From the NCBI GenBank assembly GCA_017428525.1, contig JAFRQQ010000013.1, positions 62,001-126,000 on the forward strand: a stretch of DNA of 64,000 nt, in the 5' to 3' direction. A program made the translations under genes and the position numbers. Positions 48,256 to 56,946 of the stretch are shown here, in pieces; the first letter of the stretch is position 1; the number at the start of each line of letters is the position of its first letter. The notes beneath the pieces are model-generated. The model saw nothing but the letters and a program-made list of their open reading frames with translations, was not told the origin of the DNA and did not search any database. Source of the DNA: Clostridia bacterium (GTDB taxonomy: Bacteria; Bacillota; Clostridia; Oscillospirales; Acutalibacteraceae).

Positions 48256-51200
48256 ATGAAAACACTCAAACGAACCGTATCGATCCTGCTGTGCGTGCTG
48301 CTGCTTGTCAGCGCCGCGCCGCTGGCAGGGCTGGTCGGCCTGGAGCTGCCCGGTCTCGGGTCGCTGTTTGCCACGAAGGCGGAAGCGATTGGCGAAAGCG
48401 GCGCCTGCGGCAACAATCTGAACTGGCAATGGGTCAGGGTGACCGGCCGCGGCCTGATTCTCGGGTTCACCGGCAGCGGCGCCATGGATGACTACACCGT
48501 TACCGTCAGCAACGGCGTGAGCCACGGCAATTCCCCCTGGGATCAGTACGTGTTTGCGGATGCGGCCAATGCCAGCCGGATTATGCTCTCCTTCCAGCAG
48601 TACAGCACGATCACCCATATCGGTGACAACGCGTTTTCCGATTTCCCCGCGCCGCTCAGTATTGACGGCCTGCCGGATACGCTGCAATCCATCGGCGAAT
48701 GCGCGTTCAACGGCTGCACGTTCGTCAATCCGCTGCGCATCCCCAAATCTGTCACCCAGATCGAAAAGTGGTTCTTCAAATACAACGGCGATCCTGATCC
48801 CGCGCCGATCGCGATCGAATATGAAGGCACGCTTCGCCAGTGGAACGCCATCGACATGCCGGCGGAAACCCGCGCCTATCTGGAGCAGGATCTGACCATC
48901 CTCTCTCCGACGCTCACGTACGGCGCATTCGAATACGAAGTGACGGCCGACAATGAGATCCGCATTCTCGACTGCACCGATGCCACCACCGGCACGCTCG
49001 TCGTTCCCGACACGATCGACGGTAAGCCCGTAACGATCATCGGCGAAAAGGCGCTCAATCCCGTGTACGCAAAGAAGATCTGCTTCAGCAACAACCTGAA
49101 AGCCGTCGAAAAAGAAGGCGTGCGCGATATTTATCTGGAGAACGTCATTTACAACGACTATGCGACGGTCGATCCCGAGAACCATCCCGCGGTCAATTTC
49201 GGCGAAAAAGCGTTCTATTTCTGCCATCAGATGGCGACGAATGCGCTGCTGGTCAACGCTGCGACGATCGGCCGGAGCGCGTTCAAGGAGACCGGCCTGA
49301 CCGGCACGATCACGTTCACGGACAAGCTCATCAGCATCGGTCCCTTCGCGTTTGAGGACGTGCAGGGCATCGGCATTTCGCTGCCCGCCAGCGTGGTATC
49401 CATCGGCGAATGGCAGACCTCCTATGACACGAGCCATCTCTTCTATCTGCCCGTCACTTACGCCTCGACCGTCATTCAGTGGAACAGCGTCACGATGAGC
49501 AGCACCACGCGGAGCTTCCTTGAGCGGTTCCTGACGACCAATCCCTATTTTACGGATGGCGATTTCGATTACGAATTCATCAACAACAACACCGAGCTGC
49601 GCGTCGTGCGCTGCAGCACCGCGGCGGAAGGGACCGTCACGGTGCCCGCCTCGGTCAACGGCTACCCCGTGACCGCAATCGGCAACTATGCGTTTGAGGA
49701 TTGCGATATGCTCGTCGATATCAACCTGCCCGCTTCGATCACGAGCATCGGCATGGGCATCCTCAAGGGCTGCTATGTTGACAACGTCTATGTTGACGCC
49801 GCCAACCCCGTTTACACCACCATCGAAAGCGGCGCCAGCGTCAAGGAAACGCTGACCGGCAGACTGGTGGTCGGCACAGCGAACTCCAGTCCTTCCACGG
49901 AAACCCTCTCCGCGATCGGCGCCGGTGCGTACTATGGTCTGAACAGCCTTGAAGCGATCGTCCTCCCCGAGGGCTTGACCGTGATCGAGGACCATGCTTT
50001 CTGCGAATGTGAGAATCTGACGGACGTCACGCTGCCCTCGACGCTGACGACCATCGGCGACTATGCCTTTGATGAGACCGGGCTGACGGAGATCTCCCTG
50101 CCGCGTTATCTGACTTCCGTCGGCGAATGGATCTCCGACTGGGCGAGTCCGTCCACGATGGACGTTTACTATGACAACACCTATCTTTCGTGGACGCGCA
50201 TGAATAACGGCGCGGGCGCCGGCAGCTATTTCTCCGGTTACTGCAACATGACCTATGCGCCGGATCACATTTATGTTGCGCCGCTGACCTACTATACGGA
50301 AGACTACTGCAGCTTCGCGCTCATTGGCTGCGACGCCAACTACGGCGGCACTGTCAACATTCCCGCGCAGGTACAGGGCGTCCCCGTGACCGCAATCAGC
50401 GAGAAATCCTTCTTCTTCAGCCCACTGGTTTCCACGATCAATATTCCCGCCAGCGTCACTTGCGTGGAGCCTTTTGCCGGTCCCGGCCTGAGCTACGTCA
50501 ACGTCGATCCTGCGAACCCGGTCTATCATTCCGACGGCGACTGCGTGATCGAAACGGCGACCTGCACCGTAGTTGCGGCCTCCTCCTTCCCAATCATTCC
50601 GGATGACGGCAGCGTGACCAAGATCGGCCCCTGCGCATTCTATGGCCAGACGAGCTGGGGCGATGACGCCTCCGCGCCCTGGCTGCCCGACTGCATCACC
50701 GAAATCGAAGAAGGCGCCTTTGCGGAATGCACCAACCTTTCCGAAATCTGGCTGCCACAGGGCCTGGAAACACTCGGCGGCTCCGCTTTTGCGTGGACTT
50801 CGATCACGAGCATCTACTTCCCGGAGGGCGTGCGGGAAATCGGCCCCTATGTGTTTTATGATGATACGGCGCTGACCGAAGTGTTCATCAACAAAGATAT
50901 TCAGACGATCGGCGAATGGCTGCCGGATTACACCAATGCGGATCCTGCGTCGATCCATGTGTATTATTACGGCAACCGCTCCGAGTGGAACGCCATCAAC
51001 ATGAGCGCCGACACCCGCACCTATCTGGAGCAGAATATCGATATCCTCGGCGTTGACAACGGCGAAGTGATCGAATACGGCGTGTATCCGCAGAGTGCGG
51101 TGGAGGATCCGGATCTTTGCGGCATTCTCAACGATCTGGCTGGCCCGGTCAGCACCTGGACCAGCTATGGCTACTATACTGCCGGCGACTACGGCGCGAT

Positions 51201-54200
51201 GGCGCCCTCCAGCGCCTTCCGCTACACCGACGTGACCTGGCAGAACCGCACCTTCCGCGGCGTCTGTTTTGACGAAGCCCGTCCGACCACCACCTATACC
51301 GGCGCCAATCAAAGCCGCCCCGCCGCCGTCAGCGACGTGACTGGCAGTATCAGCTGGTTCGCCTTTGATCCGCTGCGCTGGCGCGTGCTCGACACCACCA
51401 CAGGCCTGGTGATCTGCGAAGACATCATCGACAGCTCGCCCTATCAGAATTATGTGCTCCGCACGACGGAGAACGGTCTCTACCGTTACTACGGCGACGC
51501 CGCAAGAACCTATTACGCGAGCGACTACGCAAGAGACGATCTGCGCGCGTGGCTGATCGACGATTTCTACAACACCGCGTTCAACCAGACAGAGCAGGCC
51601 AATATCCTTACGACCGCCCTAAATAACGATTGCTACATGACTCTCGGCGGCAGCGAGCTCTATCATGCCTATGACGCGCCCGCGACCAACGACAAGATCT
51701 TCCTGCTCTCCTATACCGATACGGAGAATTCCGATTACGGATATCCCGGCGAATACGTCAACCAGGTCGGCTATCCTGCGCTGCAGGCGGCCGGCACGGA
51801 TTACGCGAAGTTCCAGGGCCTGTATGTCGGCGACAACGGCAACAGCTGCTGGTGGCTGCGCACGCCGCGCGGCTCCGGCGATGAGGCGACCGCGATCAAC
51901 GAAGGCGGCTCCTTTGAGCATATGATGGACGTCACCTGCACGACCATCGGCGTGCGTCCGGCCATGTGCCTAGAAGCCCTGGAAAACGAGAGCGGCGAGC
52001 TGACCTACGGCCCGCTGACCTACAGCTACAATTACAACCTCGGCCTGCGCGTGATCGCCTGCGATCCCAGCTATCAGGGCGTGATCGAGATCCCGGGTCC
52101 GGATGATTTCGGTATTCCCGTGGTTGCCATTGACGAATGCGCGTTTGTGAACTGCACGGGCGTTACGGGCGTGATCATTCCCTCTTCCGTGACCGAGATC
52201 GGCGATGACGCATTCCGCTCCTGCACTGCCCTTGAAAGCGTTTCGATCCCCGGAAGCGTGCTGCGCATCGGCAATTATGCTTTCCGCGGCTGCGAATCGC
52301 TGCAGACCGTCACGATCGGCGACGGCGTCAGAGTGATCGGCGAAAGTGCGTTCATGTACTGCGATGCGCTCGAGACGATCACGGTGCCCGGCAGCGCCCG
52401 CATCGGCGACAGTGCTTTCCGCGGCTGTACGTCGCTGGAGAATCTCACCCTGCAGAGCGGCGTTTCGTATATCGGCGCCTATGCGTTCTATGACTGCGAC
52501 AGCCTACAGACCGTCACGATCCCCGGCAGCGTCATCATGATCGATGATTACGCGTTCCGTCACTGCGACCTGCTCTCAAGCGTAATCATTGAAGACGGCG
52601 TTTCCTACATCGGCAGTTATGTCTTCTTATACAGCATGAACATGAGCGCCATCACGATCCCTGCGAGCGTGACCGAGATCGGCGAGTGGTACACGTCCGC
52701 GTCGACCGTGCCGTCGGGCATCAACATGACCTACGGCGGCACGTCCGAGCAGTGGGGCCAGATCACGATGTCCAATCTGACCCGCAACTATCTTGAACAC
52801 ACGCCCACTTATAATCTGACCCTGGTCGACAGTCTCAACGACACCAACACCACCTACACCTGGATTCTTTCCATGACGCTGCCGACCCCGACGACCGATG
52901 AAGACCGCGTGTTCATCGGCTGGGCGTCTACTTCCACCGGCACGCCGGTCTATCAGGGCGGCGACGTCATCACCCTGACGTCGGATACGACGCTCTACGC
53001 CCGCTGGCGTTACAATTCGCTGATCGGCGACAACGAGCCGGCCAACGGCGGCTACGTCTATTTGAACGGCTTCCGCTGGCAGGTGATCGGCAGAGGCGAA
53101 AGCAGCGAGCTGCTGATTTCCGAAAACGCGACGGGAACCATTAATCTTGCCGATGCGCTGGATTACTGCGCCGACAGCTATGACAATGACTTTACCCCGG
53201 AAGAGCAGGCCGCCATTCTTGAGACTTCCAAGAACGCGGACTACTATATGTACAGGACTATGAACGCGAACTTTATCGGCGATGAGCTGGTCGATGCGCA
53301 TATCTTCATGCTTTCCGCGGCGGAAGCAGAGACCTATTATGCAACGAATGACGACAGATCGTGCAACGATCCCTGGTGGACCCGTTCGACCAACCCGAGC
53401 AACAGCAGAGCGGCCCTCGGCGTCAACGCCAGCGGCAGTATCGCCATAGGCAATGTGGGCATAGCAACCCGATTCGGCGCGCGCCCCGCGTTCCAGCTGG
53501 ATCTTGACCGGGTGGTTCTGACCTCCGATGCCGGCAGCGACAAGGTGCCGAGCGTGGACGGCCAGTTCTATCCCTTTACCGTGACCCCCGGCGCAGATCA
53601 GAAACTGACGCTGATCAAGGATGACCTGCCGGTGTACACGCACTTTACGGCGAGCGCCGACAAGACCGCCGTGTGTGCCGGCGACGCGCTGACAGTTTCC
53701 TACAGCCGCGCCTCGACGAGCGACGTCGTGATTTCTGCGATGATCTGCGACGCGCAGGGCAGCATCCTGTATTACGGCAGCGTTCTGAAGACCGCCTCCC
53801 ATGCCTCTGGCGGCACATGGGATATGACCGTTCCCGCCGATCTGCCTGCGGGCGACTACACGCTCAGAGTCTTCTTCGAGATGCAGAACGGCACGCAGTC
53901 GTCGGATTACACCAGCAACATCGTCGATCTGCCGCTGACTGTGAACCCGACCTTTGTTGTCGGCGGCCACTCTCTGTGCCTGGACGGCGATATCGGCGTG
54001 GTCTTCTATGTCGCGATCCCGGAGGTCACTGAGGACGCTTATGCAGAATTCACCGTGGCAGGCGAAACCCGGATCGTGCCGATCGTCATGGGCAATTACG
54101 CCACGCTGGGCGGCGAGCGGAATTACAGATTCCCCTGCCCCGTCCATTCCGCGCAGGCCAGCAAGGAAATCACCGCCGTCTTCCATAACGGCGACAACGT

Positions 54201-54846
54201 GAGCGAAGCGTTCACCTACAGCGTCAACCAGTATCTCGACGAAGTTTCCGAAAAGCCCGCAATGCAGAGCAATGTCAAACTGATGACGCTCATGCAATCG
54301 CTGGCCACCTACACCTTCTACGCCAACGTGCTGCTCAACTACGATCCCGACTTCTCGATGAGCGTCCTGTTTGACAACAGCCCGCTGGTCGACATCGACG
54401 CCGCCGCGCTTGCGGATTATGCGCAGCAGGTCAGCGACACGTCAAACGGCGTCTCCTGGTACGGCGCAAGCCTTGAGCTGCTGACGGAAACAACGATCAA
54501 AATATACTTCCGCCTGCGCAGCGGCCAGTCGATCGACGACTTCCGCTTCATGCTCGGCTCAGGGCAGAACGCGACCGAGCTCACGCCTGTGCCCAACGGC
54601 AGCCTCTACAGCATTGAGATTCCCGACATTGCCTCCGGCCGTCTTGCCAACATGTACACCGTGAACGTGATCAAAAAGAGCAACGGCAACACGGTCAACA
54701 CCTGGAGCTACGCTGCGCTGAGCTACGCGCACAGAGTGCTTGCGAACAGCGAATCGGCCTCGCCGACCGTTTCCCAGGCGCAGATCAACCTCGCGAAAGC
54801 TCTGGCCAACTACTACTACGCAGCGAAGTCCTACTGGAACTTATAA
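48256..54846 (+). CDS. Giant BspA-like leucine-rich-repeat surface protein with DUF6273-like domains
   Basis: 2,196 residues. Signal peptide (cleavage near ATKAEA, ~residue 44). Residues ~75-930 hold BspA-type LRR_5 repeats (motifs such as LTTIGDYAFDETGLTEISLP). A DUF6273-like module follows (~938-1245; LRWRVLDTTTGLVICED, WWLRTPRGSG, IGVRPAMCL). A second LRR block spans ~1250-1515. Then come an InlB B-repeat-like segment (~1515-1585, FIGWASTSTGTPVYQGG, LYARW), a second DUF6273-like module (~1588-1755), an Ig-like stretch, and a C-terminal domain without LPxTG or cell-wall anchor. Five copies of a W-N-x-I-x-M-S-x-x-T-R-x-Y-L-E cap end LRR blocks. Probably adhesin or polymer binding. Confidence 0.92.
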   Translation: MKTLKRTVSILLCVLLLVSAAPLAGLVGLELPGLGSLFATKAEAIGESGACGNNLNWQWVRVTGRGLILGFTGSGAMDDYTVTVSNGVSHGNSPWDQYVFADAANASRIMLSFQQYSTITHIGDNAFSDFPAPLSIDGLPDTLQSIGECAFNGCTFVNPLRIPKSVTQIEKWFFKYNGDPDPAPIAIEYEGTLRQWNAIDMPAETRAYLEQDLTILSPTLTYGAFEYEVTADNEIRILDCTDATTGTLVVPDTIDGKPVTIIGEKALNPVYAKKICFSNNLKAVEKEGVRDIYLENVIYNDYATVDPENHPAVNFGEKAFYFCHQMATNALLVNAATIGRSAFKETGLTGTITFTDKLISIGPFAFEDVQGIGISLPASVVSIGEWQTSYDTSHLFYLPVTYASTVIQWNSVTMSSTTRSFLERFLTTNPYFTDGDFDYEFINNNTELRVVRCSTAAEGTVTVPASVNGYPVTAIGNYAFEDCDMLVDINLPASITSIGMGILKGCYVDNVYVDAANPVYTTIESGASVKETLTGRLVVGTANSSPSTETLSAIGAGAYYGLNSLEAIVLPEGLTVIEDHAFCECENLTDVTLPSTLTTIGDYAFDETGLTEISLPRYLTSVGEWISDWASPSTMDVYYDNTYLSWTRMNNGAGAGSYFSGYCNMTYAPDHIYVAPLTYYTEDYCSFALIGCDANYGGTVNIPAQVQGVPVTAISEKSFFFSPLVSTINIPASVTCVEPFAGPGLSYVNVDPANPVYHSDGDCVIETATCTVVAASSFPIIPDDGSVTKIGPCAFYGQTSWGDDASAPWLPDCITEIEEGAFAECTNLSEIWLPQGLETLGGSAFAWTSITSIYFPEGVREIGPYVFYDDTALTEVFINKDIQTIGEWLPDYTNADPASIHVYYYGNRSEWNAINMSADTRTYLEQNIDILGVDNGEVIEYGVYPQSAVEDPDLCGILNDLAGPVSTWTSYGYYTAGDYGAMAPSSAFRYTDVTWQNRTFRGVCFDEARPTTTYTGANQSRPAAVSDVTGSISWFAFDPLRWRVLDTTTGLVICEDIIDSSPYQNYVLRTTENGLYRYYGDAARTYYASDYARDDLRAWLIDDFYNTAFNQTEQANILTTALNNDCYMTLGGSELYHAYDAPATNDKIFLLSYTDTENSDYGYPGEYVNQVGYPALQAAGTDYAKFQGLYVGDNGNSCWWLRTPRGSGDEATAINEGGSFEHMMDVTCTTIGVRPAMCLEALENESGELTYGPLTYSYNYNLGLRVIACDPSYQGVIEIPGPDDFGIPVVAIDECAFVNCTGVTGVIIPSSVTEIGDDAFRSCTALESVSIPGSVLRIGNYAFRGCESLQTVTIGDGVRVIGESAFMYCDALETITVPGSARIGDSAFRGCTSLENLTLQSGVSYIGAYAFYDCDSLQTVTIPGSVIMIDDYAFRHCDLLSSVIIEDGVSYIGSYVFLYSMNMSAITIPASVTEIGEWYTSASTVPSGINMTYGGTSEQWGQITMSNLTRNYLEHTPTYNLTLVDSLNDTNTTYTWILSMTLPTPTTDEDRVFIGWASTSTGTPVYQGGDVITLTSDTTLYARWRYNSLIGDNEPANGGYVYLNGFRWQVIGRGESSELLISENATGTINLADALDYCADSYDNDFTPEEQAAILETSKNADYYMYRTMNANFIGDELVDAHIFMLSAAEAETYYATNDDRSCNDPWWTRSTNPSNSRAALGVNASGSIAIGNVGIATRFGARPAFQLDLDRVVLTSDAGSDKVPSVDGQFYPFTVTPGADQKLTLIKDDLPVYTHFTASADKTAVCAGDALTVSYSRASTSDVVISAMICDAQGSILYYGSVLKTASHASGGTWDMTVPADLPAGDYTLRVFFEMQNGTQSSDYTSNIVDLPLTVNPTFVVGGHSLCLDGDIGVVFYVAIPEVTEDAYAEFTVAGETRIVPIVMGNYATLGGERNYRFPCPVHSAQASKEITAVFHNGDNVSEAFTYSVNQYLDEVSEKPAMQSNVKLMTLMQSLATYTFYANVLLNYDPDFSMSVLFDNSPLVDIDAAALADYAQQVSDTSNGVSWYGASLELLTETTIKIYFRLRSGQSIDDFRFMLGSGQNATELTPVPNGSLYSIEIPDIASGRLANMYTVNVIKKSNGNTVNTWSYAALSYAHRVLANSESASPTVSQAQINLAKALANYYYAAKSYWNL

Positions 54847-54880
54847 TGAATCATAATACATAAAAGGAGAAAGATGCGCA

Positions 54881-55000
54881 ATGGAAAAAGAACGCTATAC
54901 CGAGCTCGAAGTGGAAACCGTTGAATTCGACGCGGCGGACGTTATCACCACCAGCACCGTCGAACCGACCACCGGTGAATTCGAGACACCGATTATCTGA
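54881..55000 (+). CDS. 39-residue acidic peptide with a DVITTS motif
   Basis: The frame from the ATG at 54881 encodes 39 residues: a Lys/Glu-rich start (MEKERYTELEVETVEFDAA), the core DVITTS and a Thr/Glu-rich tail ending in PII. AAGGAG lies 11 bp upstream, with an out-of-frame ATG between, so spacing is not ideal. It follows the giant surface protein by 34 bp and precedes a terminator, so the two share a transcript. I recall short peptides with an E-x-E-x-x-x-F-x-A-x-D-V-I-T-T-S pattern in Ruminococcaceae, but no function. Confidence 0.6.
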   Translation: MEKERYTELEVETVEFDAADVITTSTVEPTTGEFETPII

Positions 55001-55017
55001 CATCCCCCGATCAAATG

Positions 55018-55054
55018 CAGCGCCGCAGGCAGCAAGCCCGCGGCGCTGTTTTTT
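55018..55054 (+). terminator. Terminator after the peptide gene
   Basis: CAGCGCCGC (55018-55026) pairs with GCGGCGCTG (55040-55048), followed by six T. Confidence 0.85.
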
Positions 55055-55078
55055 CTATTTGGTTTCACGGTTGCCGGC

Positions 55079-55512
55079 GAGCACGTAGGGCCGAGCATTG
55101 CACATACGTTTAAGAATTCTTGCATTTTAAGCCGTTGGCTCCCTGCTTTATCCGCGGACGATCGATGATCGTCCCTACGGCTTACAGCGAGCACGTAGGG
55201 ACGTGCATTGCACGTCCGTTTGAGAATTCTTGCATTTTAAGCCGTTGGCTCCCCTGCTTTATCCGCAGACGATCGATGATCGTCCCTACGGCTTACAGCG
55301 AGCACGTAGGGACGTGCATTGCACGTCCGTTTGAGATTTCTTGCATTTTAAGCCGTTGGCTCCCCTGCTTTATCCGCAGACGATCGATGATCGTCCCTAC
55401 GGCTTACAGCGAGCACGTAGGGACGTGCATTGCACGTCCGTTTGAGAATTCTTGCATTTTAAGCCGTTGGCTCCCTGCTTTATCCGCGGACGATCGATGC
55501 ACGTCCCTACGG
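55079..55512. repeat. REP/BIME array, four tandem ~111-bp units
   Basis: The marker GCACGTAGGG recurs at 55081, 55191, 55302 and 55413, periods 110, 111 and 111 bp. Each unit holds two palindromes in opposite orientation, one with a GACGTGC/GCACGTC stem (55194-55218, 55305-55329, 55416-55440) and one with a GACGATC/GATCGTC stem (55156-55180, 55267-55291, 55378-55402, 55488-55512). They share the outer GTAGGGACG / CGTCCCTAC. Linkers contain the constant TTGCATTTTAAGCCGTTGGC. The first unit is the most degenerate. Several short frames in the array are products of the repeat, not genes. Confidence 0.85.
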
Positions 55513-55995
55513 CATAAAATAATCATCTTCTGACCATCGTCGCGGATTATCGTCAATGTATTCGTAACGCGATTTATAATCCTCTGCGTCGCGTATAATA
55601 TGATCATAAAACTTGTTTTGAAAAACAGGTGTTCCGTATTGTTTGCTTATAAACCCTTTCATTTGCTGAATCATCCGACTGATCGTCTGTGTGTTCTTCT
55701 CGTTCAATGAAATCAAAAGATGCAAATGGTTCGGCATGATCACATAATTATCAACGCTCACATTTTGATAATGCTGCGGAATGCTCATGATTGCTTGTTC
55801 AACAATCAGGCCAAGCGCCGACAATACAACTTGCGGCGGCAAATCGCCGTCAAACGGAATTATATCAGAAAAGCAGCATTGTCGTTCCTTTGAACAGATG
55901 GTAATGAAATATGCACCCGCTGTGCTGTAATCATAGTCTTTCAATCGGTACGTTTTTCTTGTTGGAATATTCAAACTGCTCCCTTTCTTTTTCAT
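55507..55995 (-). CDS. RAYT: REP-associated Y1 HUH transposase-like protein
   Basis: 162 residues from the ATG at 55995; an ATG at 56013 lies beside a REP palindrome. The Y1/IS200-like fold is clear: SYYF-type entry (YDYSTAGAYFITICSKERQ), metal-binding HLH in MPNHLHLLI (90-92), and the Tyr-rich helix DYKSRYEYIDDNPRRW with the nucleophile Tyr. It is longer than IS200 TnpA at neither end, has no tnpB, and REP palindromes lie on both sides, as for RAYTs. Its TAG stop lies in the outer CCGTAGGG of the flanking REP. RAYTs cut and move REP hairpin DNA. Confidence 0.88.
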   Translation of the reverse strand: MKKKGSSLNIPTRKTYRLKDYDYSTAGAYFITICSKERQCCFSDIIPFDGDLPPQVVLSALGLIVEQAIMSIPQHYQNVSVDNYVIMPNHLHLLISLNEKNTQTISRMIQQMKGFISKQYGTPVFQNKFYDHIIRDAEDYKSRYEYIDDNPRRWSEDDYFMP

Positions 55996-56017
55996 TTCAT
56001 CTCTCTGATGCATCCGC

Positions 56018-56249
56018 GGACGATCGATGATCGTCCCTACGGCTTACAGCGAGCACGTAGGGACGTGCATTGCACGTCCGGGAAACAATGCGCGGATTCA
56101 ATCGCGGCGTACCGCTGCACGGAACGCTGAAACAGCGTTCCCTACGGTGTGTTGCCGTGGTAATTGGGCTCCCTCCTTGAGGGAGCCCATCCGCGTTTCG
56201 CCGCGGGATAGTGCGGAATCCGGCAGACGATCGATGATCGTCCCTACGG
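56018..56249. repeat. REP palindromes on the right side of the RAYT gene
   Basis: Palindromes at 56018-56042 and 56225-56249 (GACGATC stem), 56056-56080 (GACGTGC stem) and 56121-56147 (a variant with GGAACGCTG/CAGCGTTCC and the same CTACGG tail). All carry the shared CTACGG/CCGTAG end. The 56018-56080 pair is nearly identical to the array units left of the gene. Confidence 0.8.
56166..56188. repeat. Perfect 10-bp hairpin GGGCTCCCTC/GAGGGAGCCC
   Basis: Perfect inverted repeat with a CTT loop, lacking the CTACGG tail of the REPs, so a second palindrome type. No T-run, so not a normal terminator. Confidence 0.6.
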
Positions 56250-56286
56250 TGCGACGCCGGGGGTATGCTGCGGACGTTTCGGTACG

Positions 56287-56946
56287 TCAGGAAAACGCGG
56301 TCAGGTCCGCGCAGAGCAGCGCCGTGCGGGTGACGGCAAACTGCGCAGCGGCGGCGAACTCCGAAAGCAGCGCCTGCACGAGCAGCTCCGCGTTGAGATT
56401 CACCGTGCTGCCCGCCGCGAGGGTGGCCGCGATCTGCACCGTGCAGTCCGCCGCCGCGCAGGAAAACCGGCGCACGAGCGTGCAGAGATTGACGGTTTTC
56501 ACCCCGCGCTTGCTGCGCTTTTCGGCGTTCAGCTCGCCGCTCTCCATCACGGCCGCCGCGCCCGCGGCAAAGCCCTCCGCCTCGCCTGCGGATGCAAAGG
56601 TCAGCGTGATCGTGTAATCCGCCGCGGCGATCTCATTCGCCTTCTGCACCGGTGCGGTCACGGCAACGATCTCCAGCCCCTCCGGCAGCGCCGCGTTCAT
56701 GCGCGCACGGATCTCTTCGTCTGTGATCTCGCCCTCGATGCGCAGATCGATCGGCTCGCACAGACCGGTCTGCCCGAGCGGCAGCGGCAGCAGGAAGGTC
56801 ATGTAGGGATGCGGGTTGAAGCCCTCCGTATACCACAGCGGAATGCGCGCGCGCCGCACGGCCCGCGTGAAGCAGCGGTTCATATCCAGGTGGGAGGTGT
56901 AAATCGCCAGCCCGCTTTTTTTATACCACAGCCGGACGGATCTCAT
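56287..56946 (-). CDS. DUF2344 (TIGR03936-type) radical-SAM-linked protein
   Basis: 219 residues. RLWYKKSGLAIYTSHLDMNRCFTRAVRRA (in part) and PLWYTEGFNPHPYMTFLLPLPLG are the DUF2344 hallmark. The ATG at 56946 has GGAGG 8 bp upstream and lies inside the end of the radical SAM gene (26-bp overlap), so the two are coupled. In other Clostridia an RNase G gene and rplU-rpmA follow; here the REP/RAYT array does. Confidence 0.88.
   Translation of the reverse strand: MRSVRLWYKKSGLAIYTSHLDMNRCFTRAVRRARIPLWYTEGFNPHPYMTFLLPLPLGQTGLCEPIDLRIEGEITDEEIRARMNAALPEGLEIVAVTAPVQKANEIAAADYTITLTFASAGEAEGFAAGAAAVMESGELNAEKRSKRGVKTVNLCTLVRRFSCAAADCTVQIAATLAAGSTVNLNAELLVQALLSEFAAAAQFAVTRTALLCADLTAFS

Noticed and set aside
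48235..51312. A 1,025-codon minus-strand frame opposite the surface protein gene
   Set aside because: It mirrors the repeat-rich coding strand; the plus strand has promoter, ribosome site, signal peptide and known repeats.
55079..55512. CRISPR array
   Set aside because: The repeated unit is ~111 bp with no variable spacers, contains paired palindromes, and no cas genes are near.
55120..55533. A 137-codon repetitive plus-strand protein
   Set aside because: It is translated REP array; the period is the DNA repeat, with stop-free frames by chance.
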